This document shows, piece after piece, positions 44,522 through 53,424 of a stretch of 64,000 bases of DNA; position 1 is the first letter of the stretch; each line of letters opens with the position of its first letter. The notes below the pieces were generated by a model. The model did not search any database and was not told the origin of the DNA. It was given only the letters and a program-made list of their open reading frames with translations. The translations under genes were made by a program, and so were the position numbers. Origin of the DNA: G958295645 sp965242735 (GTDB lineage Bacteria; Gemmatimonadota; Gemmatimonadetes; Longimicrobiales; Gaopeijiaceae). The stretch lies in the NCBI GenBank assembly GCA_965242735.1, contig OZ251497.1:2914001-2978000 (forward strand), read 5' to 3'.

Positions 44522-47059
44522 TCATGTCGCTAATGCACTTGTTTCCACTGCGGTCGGCTGTGCTATCAGATTGCTTACTTCCGAATACAGATCCACATCG
44601 TCGTCAGTTGTCTTTATGCTCACGATTAACGCGTAACGAATTTGATCTTCATGCCGCGACAATTTCTTACGTGTCTTCCACCAACCAGTCGTAGGGTATA
44701 TGGCAATTCTTCCCCGTTGTGCCAAAGTCGCAGCCGTGCCTTGCCAAATGTCGCCGTGAAGTGATCCTCTGTGTCGGCCGTTTGATCCGATGAGCCAGCC
44801 AGAATCCGTCTCGGTGGCCTGGCGAGTGTCTTCATCCTTGCTTCGCGCACGCGCATTTATTCGCTTTCTGAAATCGTCTTCGCTTTCCAGAGGCCGTTGG
44901 ACGTCGAACCGGAGCCCACAAGATTCGTATCGATATCGCGAGCGAACGCCTCGTGACGATGGATTCGGTTCTACGAAATAGGATAATGTTATTCGCATTT
45001 CGACTTCGGAATCGCCCATTTCCTCCAATGCCTTCTTGGGCCAGGGCAAGTAATGAATATGCATATCTCGCAATGTGATTTCATGAGATTGCTTGTTTCT
45101 TGTGAAAGGTTGAAGATGTTCTTGTACTACCATTGTCAACGAATCTGCTACAGACCAAAGAGCACTCTCCAGATCGGGAACACCAAAGCCACATCGACGT
45201 AACAAGTCCACATACGACGATTTCGTCTGTTTGGCCAAGTACATTTCTTTCATCACCTTCGTCCAGCTTGCCGAATGAACGACTAAACCTCGAACGGTTT
45301 CCGGCCAAAGATCGGGGTACACAGCCATGATTCTCGCAACGAATCGTGATGCGAGTGCAGTGGCCGCACTCGTTGCCCAAGTCAAAGATGTCGATCCCTT
45401 GCTGAATTGATGAGATGTTGTCAACAAACTAAGGCTTCCTATGTTCACTGGAAGACCTGGACTATCTATTAGATTGCCGCCTTCGAACACGATGTCAGGT
45501 TTTAGTGGCCAATGCGATTCCCAAGGCAATGACGTCGTGCTAAATGGACTCAGTGCCCCTTTCTGTGCTATTGGTTCATCTTGTACATCAGATTCTGTGA
45601 CGAAGACAAGATCAGTATACGCGCCAACAGTCAATACATTCCATGCTTGAGCAGGATCATGTATACCATCCGTATCGTTGCTGTCTGGATAGTCATGCAA
45701 CCGATCGTTTTCCGCGTTTCCTGCCGATACCACGAAAAGGCGTCGAGGAGCACTGTCCGAATCAACACCGACCGCAATTTTGTCTACTGCTGCGGACCAT
45801 GCCGATGGTCGGCCAGCATCACGATCGTCGCAAGCTGTGACCGACATACTAAAGAGACGTAAGCGTCCGGGTGCAGTCACATCAGGCCGCGCAACAGCTT
45901 CCTGGGTTACATAGCCGTAATGTCGAGGATCATTGGCATCCCTTGCGCTGGGAGGCAATATCTTTACAGATTCCAATCGATGAGCGATTTTGACGTGATC
46001 ATTGCTATGGAGAACATCGGCCAGATTGCCAAATAATGCCAAGCCTGCCATCTCGGTGCCGTGGCCACCGTCGTCCGCAGTACTCCATCCCGGTTCAATT
46101 GAATGGAGATCTGTGTCGGCAAGAGCGGGTGCAATAAGCGGATGAGCACGATTGACGCCAGTATCCAGAAGACAGATGTATGGCACATCATCAGAAACAG
46201 GCGGAAAGAGGGTACGATTCAGAAGATTCGTCAGTAGCTCCTGCTGTTTGGATTCAGATAAAGAATCAAAATCGGATATTCTCTTGGGTTTACGCAATTC
46301 GGTCACATTACTAAAAATAATGAATGACTCTTGTAGCTGGTCAACCGATGCATTCAGCATTACCACGGTTCTCTCAGGAAATCGCAGTTCTCCTCTAGCC
46401 AGTCGCATCAATGATGGTGATCCCGTGGTATCAGTACGGGAGGCGACTTCGACAAGTCGGCGGAATGTTTCTGCGGCGTCTTGATCATGACGGGCCGACA
46501 ACCAAACTTCCCACCAAACGGGTTGACCGCCGACGGGAAAGAGTTCCGGTTTGTCGGTCCAAAGCGCCTGCAAGGTGGCGACGCGAAGGCGCTTGATCGA
46601 ATCGACAAGTTGACGATTGTCGATGGGCCGATCATTCTTGTCGGTTTTTCTGCTCAAGTAGTCCTCGAATAGTTTTTCGAAATGACTTATCTTATCAGTT
46701 GGAACGAAGACCGTTGCAAAGACATGACCGTCAGATTTTCGGACATTGCATAGTTCAATTCCCATGTGTTCTCGTGCCAATCTGTCAGAAACAAGAGAAA
46801 TATCTCGAAAGCTTTGAAATTCCACTTGAATACCAATGCGATCAGATTGGACGCCAGCGTCTTCTTGAATTGGCCGAGCGAGATTTGCGATCTTGCGAAC
46901 CTCAGAAAGCTGGGAGAAGAGTCGCGATGCGTGTTCATCGCGATTTTGCTCAGGGATGACGGTCTTCGGGCCACCACCGGCCGGTCGGCTGAACCGCTCG
47001 GCGACCGTTATGTCAGTCAGGAAGAAATGGCGATGTCGCTTGGAATTGTCAATCGACAT
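44522..47059 (-). CDS. ietS: subtilisin-like S8 protease of an IetAS-type system
   Basis: An 845-residue serine protease. The catalytic triad can be read: Asp299 in YICLLDTGVNRAHP, His333 in DDGGHGTEMAG, Ser564 in WATSAATALAS, with the oxyanion Asn448 in VSAGNAEND. There is no signal peptide, so it acts in the cytoplasm. It overlaps the AAA ATPase gene by 11 bases. The pairing of AAA ATPase with subtilisin protease is that of IetA/IetS, first described as a plasmid-incompatibility pair and later reported as a phage-defence system. The sequence is clearly more AT-rich than the flanking core genes, indicating acquisition. Confidence 0.88.
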   Translation of the reverse strand: MSIDNSKRHRHFFLTDITVAERFSRPAGGGPKTVIPEQNRDEHASRLFSQLSEVRKIANLARPIQEDAGVQSDRIGIQVEFQSFRDISLVSDRLAREHMGIELCNVRKSDGHVFATVFVPTDKISHFEKLFEDYLSRKTDKNDRPIDNRQLVDSIKRLRVATLQALWTDKPELFPVGGQPVWWEVWLSARHDQDAAETFRRLVEVASRTDTTGSPSLMRLARGELRFPERTVVMLNASVDQLQESFIIFSNVTELRKPKRISDFDSLSESKQQELLTNLLNRTLFPPVSDDVPYICLLDTGVNRAHPLIAPALADTDLHSIEPGWSTADDGGHGTEMAGLALFGNLADVLHSNDHVKIAHRLESVKILPPSARDANDPRHYGYVTQEAVARPDVTAPGRLRLFSMSVTACDDRDAGRPSAWSAAVDKIAVGVDSDSAPRRLFVVSAGNAENDRLHDYPDSNDTDGIHDPAQAWNVLTVGAYTDLVFVTESDVQDEPIAQKGALSPFSTTSLPWESHWPLKPDIVFEGGNLIDSPGLPVNIGSLSLLTTSHQFSKGSTSLTWATSAATALASRFVARIMAVYPDLWPETVRGLVVHSASWTKVMKEMYLAKQTKSSYVDLLRRCGFGVPDLESALWSVADSLTMVVQEHLQPFTRNKQSHEITLRDMHIHYLPWPKKALEEMGDSEVEMRITLSYFVEPNPSSRGVRSRYRYESCGLRFDVQRPLESEDDFRKRINARARSKDEDTRQATETDSGWLIGSNGRHRGSLHGDIWQGTAATLAQRGRIAIYPTTGWWKTRKKLSRHEDQIRYALIVSIKTTDDDVDLYSEVSNLIAQPTAVETSALAT

Positions 47060-48041
47060 ACGGCTTCTCCATCCGATTCGCGACCCGCAAGCGTTCTTGC
47101 AACGTGGCCCGGACGTCCGAAGTCGTCGCAAACTCAGCGTTGCGGATAAGAATATCCTTACGTGCGTCGTCTGCGGCTCGGGCAACTTCAGCGTGACTTA
47201 GACTCAGAGCTTCGTCAGCCAATGTCGTCCAGGCAATATCTGGAGCGGCGATGTCGCGAAGACGGCGCCGAAGCAAGGTGGCGATCTGCCGAGGATTCGG
47301 CATCCGGTAGGTCAGGACATCGTCGAAGCGGCGAAGGAAGGCATCGTCGACGATGTCGGCGCAGTTCGTGGCGGAGACGATGAGGCTGTGGGAACAATCT
47401 TGCTCGATCATTTGAAGGAAGCTGTTCACGATCCGGCGGATTTCGCCGACATCGCCCGGTAGGCCACGCTTCGTGCCGATGGCATCGAACTCGTCGAAGA
47501 AGTAGATACCGCTGGTTCGGCCGGTAATGTCGAAGATCAGGCGCAATTTCGAAGCCGTCTCGCCCATGAACTTCGTAATGAGGCCGTCGAGGCGGACTTG
47601 GAAGAGGGGAAGGCCGAGCTCTCCGGCCAGAGCCGACGCCGTCAAGGTCTTGCCGGTGCCCGGCCTTCCGGACAGGAACAGCTTTCGTCTCGGCGAGAGG
47701 CCTTGCGCGAGGATTCTGGCGGCGTTGCGTTGCTCGCGCACGATCCGCCTAAGCTGGCCCGAGAGATCGTCGTGAACGACCAAGTCGCGCAGGCGCTCTC
47801 GGGGATACGCGACTTCAAGGAGTCCGGCAAGCTCGCCTCGGGGACGCGTGATCGCCACTGGCGGCGCAAGGCCGGCGCGCGCCTTGGCTTGGTCGACGAT
47901 GTCCCGCAGCTCCCGGGCTAGCTTGGTGTGGCCCATGCGCGCCTTGTGGGCTGCCACCTGGACGGCGACGGAGAGGAACCGATCGTCGTCTCCATCGATG
48001 TACGATCGAAGCAGGGCCTTCAGCTGATCGCCACTGGCCAT
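47049..48041 (-). CDS. ietA: AAA ATPase of an IetAS-type system
   Basis: A 330-residue FtsH/Cdc48-like AAA ATPase. Walker A GRPGTGKT (125-132), Walker B YFFDEFDAIG (180-189), sensor SATNCADIV (223-231) and arginine finger FLRRFDD. The N-terminal 100 residues are helical. It is the upstream partner of the subtilisin gene. In IetAS the ATPase is thought to restrain or trigger the protease. The start ATG at 48041 has a GGAGG a few bases upstream. Confidence 0.88.
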   Translation of the reverse strand: MASGDQLKALLRSYIDGDDDRFLSVAVQVAAHKARMGHTKLARELRDIVDQAKARAGLAPPVAITRPRGELAGLLEVAYPRERLRDLVVHDDLSGQLRRIVREQRNAARILAQGLSPRRKLFLSGRPGTGKTLTASALAGELGLPLFQVRLDGLITKFMGETASKLRLIFDITGRTSGIYFFDEFDAIGTKRGLPGDVGEIRRIVNSFLQMIEQDCSHSLIVSATNCADIVDDAFLRRFDDVLTYRMPNPRQIATLLRRRLRDIAAPDIAWTTLADEALSLSHAEVARAADDARKDILIRNAEFATTSDVRATLQERLRVANRMEKPYVD

Positions 48042-48229
48042 CACGTCCTCCGTAGAAAGCCGGTTCCCTGGAAGCGGGCAGGCGCACGACAACGAAGTTG
48101 CCGTGCCGTCTAGCCATCCGGACCCTACGAAAGATAACACGCGCCCGGACGCCGCACGAGCACCCACGCTCCAGCAGGGGCGAAGCCGAAGCGACCCGCT
48201 CCGTGCTCAGAACCACCGGGTAGAGGGAC

Positions 48230-48605
48230 TCGTCGAGCCTGCGCCTGCCCTTCCTCGGACGTGATTCCCGGCATGAGGTCCATGACCACCGCCGCTGATT
48301 CGTCGTCCAGCGCGCCCGTGGGCTCGTCCCCCAAGATCAGCGACGGGCTGGGAAGGAGGGCGCGACAGACGGCGCCCTGCCTGCTGTTCGCCGCCGCTGA
48401 GTCCGGCGATCCGGTCGCCGGCGCGCCCGTCCTGTCCCACCCGCTCCAGCAACTCCCGCGCCCGTGGCCGGAGTCGCCCCAGGTCGCCGGCGATCCGGGC
48501 GGGCAAGGTCACCTTCTCCCCCACCGTCAGGTGGGCCAGCAGGCAGAGACCCGCCGGGCCTCGGAATAGATCTTGGACGCCCTCTCCATGCGCAACGCGG
48601 ACGTG
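48230..48605 (-). pseudogene. decayed ABC-transporter ATPase (LolD/MacB type)
   Basis: Minus-strand fragments in three frames line up with one protein: LRMERASKIYSEARRV (48600-48545), then LTVGEKVTLPARIAGDLG through DRIAGLSGGEQQ (48540-48380), then DEPTGALDDESAAVVMDLM (48335-48275). Signature and Walker B regions remain, but the Walker A segment is deleted and there are at least two frameshifts. It lies between ietA and the two-ATPase operon. Confidence 0.65.
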
Positions 48606-48705
48606 ATGGACATGGAGTGGATGACGGCCCAACAAGGAACTCCCGCCGTCCGACTCCTTAAGCACCGCCAGCCGCAAGGGTGGCCGCTAGTTGGCATAAA
48701 ACGGC

Positions 48706-51228
48706 TCACGGGCCCTCCCCTTGCTGGTTGCCTGCTTCGGGCCTCGGTGCCATAGGTTGCGAAGCGTTTCGCCGCCGTCGCTCCTCAATGTCCTTTAGGA
48801 TGTCGTCCGCAACCTCCATCACCTCCGCAGGGGCACGCACCGACTCCCCGGCATGTCTTAGCAACGCCACTATCAGGGGCCACAGTGCCTGCGCCTTTTC
48901 TTGGTCAGCAAGCAATTCGTGCGCGAGAACGTTCGATGGACCGCCAACAGACGCTATTTGAACGACCGTCTCATGCAGGTCAAAAAGCATTGTTTCATGT
49001 TCAGAGTCGAGCGTCGCATACAGCTTTCGAAACATCTGCCTCCAGTGGTCGACCGTTCCCGCTTTATAGTAGGTGAGCACTCTTTCCCTTCCTACATGCC
49101 AACGCCATGGAAGTCCGCCGAGGCCGATAATGTCCCCGAAGCGACGATCCAACTCCCGGTGGGTTGCCAGAGCCCGATTGATGCTTCCATGATTTCGCTC
49201 AGCCCAACCCTTGACAAGAAGCATCTGTGCACCGTGCCTCCGGATCTCCAATTCGTCACCATTCTCAATGTACTCAACTGCCTTTTCGCATGTCGCTATT
49301 GCGTCTTCTGCAAAGTTGTGATATGCCAAGAACGCCACTATTTTGATGTAGGCATTGGCTACATGTTTCCGGACCGAAGGAAGGTCGGAACCAGAGAATC
49401 GGTCAATCACGGCTCGCCATGTCTCGAGGCCGGCTTTCCGCGTGTCTGGCATTTCTGACTGAGACGAGCCCATATCGACCAACGCACGCGCCAGATGTGG
49501 GGCCAGAAACGGTCGATCGTCGTGACCATAACGGTTGATGATGTCCGTTAGGCAATCAAGCCCTTCTTGGCGATGCCCCAAGACTATATGTAACGAAGCT
49601 CGATTGACCTTCGCTGCCAGGACGACATCCAACATTTCTTCTTTCTCATATCTGTACGTGGTAGCAATTTCATCGTAAATGGCGATTGCGCTTTCCGTAT
49701 CATTCATTTTTTGCATCGCGACTCCTTTGTTGAATCTGGCTCTTGCCACCGCACGTCGAAACCGTCGATTCGTATTCTTGTCGAAGCGATTTACAATGGC
49801 TTCGCAATTTGCTTGCATATCTTCATATCGTCGCAGGCGATAGAGAATCGATCCCTTCTGTGTCATTCGATCAATCATAGCCATGGAATCAATGTTGGGA
49901 TCGCGTATCTCCTGATCGAGTGCGGCGATGGCAGCTTCTGGCGCAAATTCTCGAACATCGGCGTCATCCATGGCCGCGTCAATCACGCTCCTGCGAATCA
50001 ACGGATCGTGGCGAATCTCTTCGATAAGCTTGACGCGCATGTCAGAGCGGTCTGCTTCGCCGTAAAAGGCGGCCATGAACCGCATCAACATCTGCACCAC
50101 GCCGGTTTCGTCGCGTTCACGGCGAATCTTATAATACAAACAGTAGAGACGTTCCGCGGCGGCATATCGCCTCCTTCTAGCTTTTCCTGTCACCATCAGC
50201 GCGCCTCGTGCAGCAAGGCGTCCGAGCATCGACGACGCAAGCCGGACATCTACGCGTGCCCGCGCCGCAATCTCGGACGTGCTCGAGGGCCGCCAAAGAC
50301 TGATCGCGGCAACATAGATCCGGCGTTCGGTCTTGGGGAGCGCTTCCAGGTGACTCCGGAAATAATCGGTGTGCTCGTCGACGAGCGTCACCAGGTCCTC
50401 CATCAAACGGCGAACGGAGTGATGTTGCGCCAGGGCCGCCACGATCGTCAACAGCCGGGGACTCCCTCCAGTCAAGATCTCCAACGGCCGCACGTCCCGG
50501 GGCTCAACCGGCTCGCCGGACGCGACTTGCCACAGACGGGTGCATTCCTCCGTGTCAAGCGGCTCCAGAGCGATCGTCATGAAGAGTTCAAAGAACGGCT
50601 CTCTCGCGTCGTCCAGCGCCTTGAAGCGGCTCGTCGCAGTAGCCAGAAGCATGACGGCCGGCTCCATTTGCAAGGATTCGCGGAGTTGCCATCCGAAGTC
50701 TGCGTCAACGTCATCGCAAAGATCCTGAAGGTTCTCGACCATGAGCACGAGTTGCTTGCCGAGCTGGTCGGCTGCCGCCAGCACCGTGGCACGAGCCCGG
50801 TCGGAGTAGTCACGATCTTGCCAGGTGCTTGCCAGATCGGCATGCGCCGCTTGCAGTTCCTTGGCCAGATCGGGCGCCGTGGACGCGCACTCGTTGGCAA
50901 GATAGAACAACGTCTCCAGCCAAAAATCGCCGATGCTCGAGACTTCGTGACTCTCTTCCATGAAGCGAACCGGCATGAGTTTCTCAGAGAAATCATCTTT
51001 GGTCCGCAACTCCGCGGCCGCCCTGGCCAAGAGCATGGTCTTGCCCTGGCCGCGGGGCGCAACTACGAGGAGGTGCTGACAGGAATCGGCGTCGATGTTG
51101 TCGCGCAACGCTTCCAGCACCGTGGCGAGTTCGCCTTGTCGCACGACAAATTGACGGATCAGCTCTTCGTCGGACTGAAGCACCCCCGGATTGAACTTCC
51201 GAACCGTGGGACGAGGCGGCATCCTCAT
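48706..51228 (-). CDS. P-loop ATPase with winged-helix and TPR regions; second gene of a two-ATPase operon
   Basis: An 840-residue protein of no firmly known function. Walker A is APRGQGKT (57-64); the Walker B position reads LVLMVENLQDL (160-170), with Glu-Asn where DE is usual; a sensor-like LLATATSRF follows. A winged-helix region (SEIAARARVDVRLASSMLGR) lies near residue 320. The C-terminal half is helical with TPR-like units (ARARFNKGVAMQKMNDTESA). The layout is that of a STAND-like or archaeal-type ATPase sensor. It begins two bases after the stop of the first ATPase gene. The neighbourhood of IetAS and restriction genes suggests defence, which is inference. Confidence 0.8.
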   Translation of the reverse strand: MRMPPRPTVRKFNPGVLQSDEELIRQFVVRQGELATVLEALRDNIDADSCQHLLVVAPRGQGKTMLLARAAAELRTKDDFSEKLMPVRFMEESHEVSSIGDFWLETLFYLANECASTAPDLAKELQAAHADLASTWQDRDYSDRARATVLAAADQLGKQLVLMVENLQDLCDDVDADFGWQLRESLQMEPAVMLLATATSRFKALDDAREPFFELFMTIALEPLDTEECTRLWQVASGEPVEPRDVRPLEILTGGSPRLLTIVAALAQHHSVRRLMEDLVTLVDEHTDYFRSHLEALPKTERRIYVAAISLWRPSSTSEIAARARVDVRLASSMLGRLAARGALMVTGKARRRRYAAAERLYCLYYKIRRERDETGVVQMLMRFMAAFYGEADRSDMRVKLIEEIRHDPLIRRSVIDAAMDDADVREFAPEAAIAALDQEIRDPNIDSMAMIDRMTQKGSILYRLRRYEDMQANCEAIVNRFDKNTNRRFRRAVARARFNKGVAMQKMNDTESAIAIYDEIATTYRYEKEEMLDVVLAAKVNRASLHIVLGHRQEGLDCLTDIINRYGHDDRPFLAPHLARALVDMGSSQSEMPDTRKAGLETWRAVIDRFSGSDLPSVRKHVANAYIKIVAFLAYHNFAEDAIATCEKAVEYIENGDELEIRRHGAQMLLVKGWAERNHGSINRALATHRELDRRFGDIIGLGGLPWRWHVGRERVLTYYKAGTVDHWRQMFRKLYATLDSEHETMLFDLHETVVQIASVGGPSNVLAHELLADQEKAQALWPLIVALLRHAGESVRAPAEVMEVADDILKDIEERRRRNASQPMAPRPEAGNQQGEGP

Positions 51229-51230
51229 TT

Positions 51231-52496
51231 TCAGAAGCCGATCCGCCGATCGCCGGGCACGTCAGGCGACAAGCTCTCCAACGGCACGGCATGACCTTTA
51301 GCTCGCAACGACCACCAGTCCTTCAGCCATCGCGAGCAGAAGCGGTAGTCGTTGCCGTGAGGCTCCAAGTAGCCGTCATGAACCAGGATGTCGATGATCA
51401 TTTCGACATGTTCCGTCGCTTGCTTAAGAGAACCGGCGTATGCGCGTACCAACGCACTGCGGGCGGCGGGCGAGAGTTTGCCTTGAGTGGCCGCCTCGCC
51501 GAGGATCCGACGCGCGATCTCATAGTCGAGGTCATCTCCGAGAGCGTCGTGCAATCGGGTGTCGTAGTGCAGGAGGTCGCCCTGGCCGACGGGCCCGAGC
51601 ATTTCGTTCCTGTAGACGCGTTCCACGTCTGCGACGCTGATTTCGCTTGTGCTTCGCACTTCAGGCGAGGCGCGCAAACGCGCGAAGAATGACTGTATGT
51701 GCTGCGGCACGCCGATTCCGAGCCGGTCGTAGACGGCGTCGGCCGCGCCCTTCCCCAGGGAGAGGCGATAGTGACCGGCAAGGCGCCGCAAGCATTCCTC
51801 GCTGTCGGCGCGGCCCCATGGCCCCAGGCGGAAGTCGTGAAGGTAGTTGATCCTGTCCGGCAGTCCGAGGCGTCGCACAAGGGGGACGAGGCCAATGCTC
51901 CCGGTCGCCAGCAGGACCGGCGAGGGGCCCTCGGACGCCTGGAAGGCTTTGCGCAACCAGCTCAGGAACACGTCTATCCTGAGTCGGCCGTCGTCCTGCT
52001 CGCCACGAAGAAGTCGGGTCAAGAAGATGGGCAGTTCGTCGACGACCAGCAGGACCCGTTCGTCGTGACGGGCGCAGAACTCGATCAGGTCGTCGCCTCG
52101 CCGCCTCCAAGTCCCCTGGTTCAGCACGGCGCGGAACTTCAGCCGAAACTCGCGCGCTCCGACCTCTTCGAGCTTCCCGAACGTCCGGTCGAGGCGTCGC
52201 CCCAGCGAACCGACGAGCCGCTTGCGGATGGGCTGGACCGGATAGACGGCCTTCGCCATTTCGGCGATCGCGTCTTCCTCGGAGACCGCTCCCTCGACAT
52301 CGGCGAACAGGCAGGTCCATTCTTGCCGCCTCAACCGCCCCCCAAGCGCTCTGGCCAAGCTGGTCTTCCCCATGCGTCTCTGGCCCGTGAGGAGGACGTG
52401 ATTGCCGTCGCGCACGAGTCGCTCCAGCTGCTCCAGCTCGTCGGTTCGATTGAAGAAGTCGTCGCCGCTCACCCAGCGACCCGTCGATGACTTCAC
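51231..52496 (-). CDS. archaeal-type P-loop ATPase; first gene of a two-ATPase operon
   Basis: A 421-residue ATPase resembling the ATPase_2/STAND-related group. Walker A GQRRMGKT (38-45), Walker B LLVVDELP (149-156) and the sensor LLATGSIGLVPL. The C-terminal third looks like a winged helix (IIDILVHDGYLEPHGNDYRF). The GTG start at 52496 has an excellent ribosome-binding site, AAGGAGG, 6 bases upstream. A strong promoter precedes it. It is expressed with the larger ATPase that follows; the pair may form a hetero-oligomeric switch. Confidence 0.82.
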   Translation of the reverse strand: MKSSTGRWVSGDDFFNRTDELEQLERLVRDGNHVLLTGQRRMGKTSLARALGGRLRRQEWTCLFADVEGAVSEEDAIAEMAKAVYPVQPIRKRLVGSLGRRLDRTFGKLEEVGAREFRLKFRAVLNQGTWRRRGDDLIEFCARHDERVLLVVDELPIFLTRLLRGEQDDGRLRIDVFLSWLRKAFQASEGPSPVLLATGSIGLVPLVRRLGLPDRINYLHDFRLGPWGRADSEECLRRLAGHYRLSLGKGAADAVYDRLGIGVPQHIQSFFARLRASPEVRSTSEISVADVERVYRNEMLGPVGQGDLLHYDTRLHDALGDDLDYEIARRILGEAATQGKLSPAARSALVRAYAGSLKQATEHVEMIIDILVHDGYLEPHGNDYRFCSRWLKDWWSLRAKGHAVPLESLSPDVPGDRRIGF

Positions 52497-52567
52497 GGCG
52501 GCCTCCTTTCTGGATTCGGGGGCGAACCGGGCCTCGGGGGGAAGGCCCCGAGTCCAGCTCGTCCTGA

Positions 52568-52596
52568 AGAGTAGCGGTCAGCAGGCTCGCTGTCAA
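52568..52596 (-). promoter_or_regulatory. sigma-70 type promoter of the two-ATPase operon
   Basis: On the minus strand TTGACA (52591-52596) and TACTCT (52568-52573) are spaced by exactly 17 bases, the best promoter match noticed in the window. Transcription would start near 52561, about 65 bases before the GTG at 52496. The -35 box is embedded in a 15-bp tandem repeat. Confidence 0.65.
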
Positions 52597-52632
52597 CGGT
52601 CTTGCTGTCAGCAAATCTGCTGCCGGCGAGGC
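52574..52632. repeat. 15-bp tandem repeat overlapping the promoter
   Basis: Copies begin at 52574 (GCGGTCAGCA), 52589 (GCTGTCAACG), 52604 (GCTGTCAGCA) and, more degenerate, 52619 (GCTGCCGGCG), with a strict 15-base period. Consensus GCTGTCAGCA. The spacing and location over the -35 hexamer suggest a repressor-binding array. Confidence 0.6.
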
Positions 52633-52796
52633 GGAGGCCTTGCGCAGCAGCCGGCGCAACGCGCTCCAAGGTCTCGCGTACGATTCTCCACGACGCGGAT
52701 CGCCGTCGGCATGGCCCGCCTGCCAGGGGCCAGGACGCTTCGCTCCGTCAGGTCTTTGCTTTGGGGGCCGGACGGGCGTTATCCTTCTAGCCCCCG

Positions 52797-53075
52797 GTGA
52801 CACATGCCCCTGCGCGAGAAGGGCCACCGCCATGCCGCTGGCGACTTCTAATACAGAAACACCGGCGGTCATGGATTGGCGGACCGGCAGGCTACCTCGT
52901 AGGATTCTTCATCCTGCAGGCGCGGCTTTCAAGCCTTGATCCGCTTGCCCAAGGGATGGCTTCGCTTTCCGGCGCATCGGCCGCCGCCGCAGACACGATT
53001 CTGTTTGCTGGTCTTGGCGGCCTTCTCGGCGCAGTCGTCGGGCTGGTAGTGGCAACGAGGGAAGACGAAGGATAG
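52797..53075 (+). CDS. possible small membrane protein
   Basis: A 92-codon frame starting GTG, with two hydrophobic stretches (GPAGYLVGFFILQ and TILFAGLGGLLGAVVGLVVA) and a charged end ATREDEG. The first 35 codons do not look protein-like, so the true start may lie later; the ATG at 52956 is one option. It is followed four bases later by another small gene. No family recognised. Confidence 0.35.
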   Translation: MTHAPAREGPPPCRWRLLIQKHRRSWIGGPAGYLVGFFILQARLSSLDPLAQGMASLSGASAAAADTILFAGLGGLLGAVVGLVVATREDEG

Positions 53076-53079
53076 ATTC

Positions 53080-53343
53080 ATGGGCAGTGACATGACCGAC
53101 GGCGTCTCCCTGTACTGCTCCGCCGCTCGCCACAACATCGTCAAAGCCCCAAGGCCGCAGCGCTGCTCGTCGAAGGCGTCGCCGACGACAGAATCCGAGA
53201 AGGCGGATGCACTGCCGAGCACTCCGTTTCCCGACGAAGATTGGCGCGAGCGGATCGCACGTGCAAAGCAAGCTCGAGAGGAAGGTCGAAAGGCACGACA
53301 AGGAAAGCCGCTGACCTTCCGTACAAAATACGACATAGTGTGA
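53080..53343 (+). CDS. small hypothetical protein
   Basis: An 87-codon gene. AAGGA lies 7 bases before the ATG at 53080. The C-terminal half is strongly charged and helical (WRERIARAKQAREEGRKARQ). It sits directly after the putative membrane gene and could form a two-gene unit with it. Function unknown. Confidence 0.45.
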   Translation: MGSDMTDGVSLYCSAARHNIVKAPRPQRCSSKASPTTESEKADALPSTPFPDEDWRERIARAKQAREEGRKARQGKPLTFRTKYDIV

Positions 53344-53424
53344 TGGTCCTAAAAAGGCTCGCGCTCCCGGAGACGATTCTCCCGCGCCTGGGACATCGCC
53401 CCGGAGCACGAAAGGCTCAGCTCC

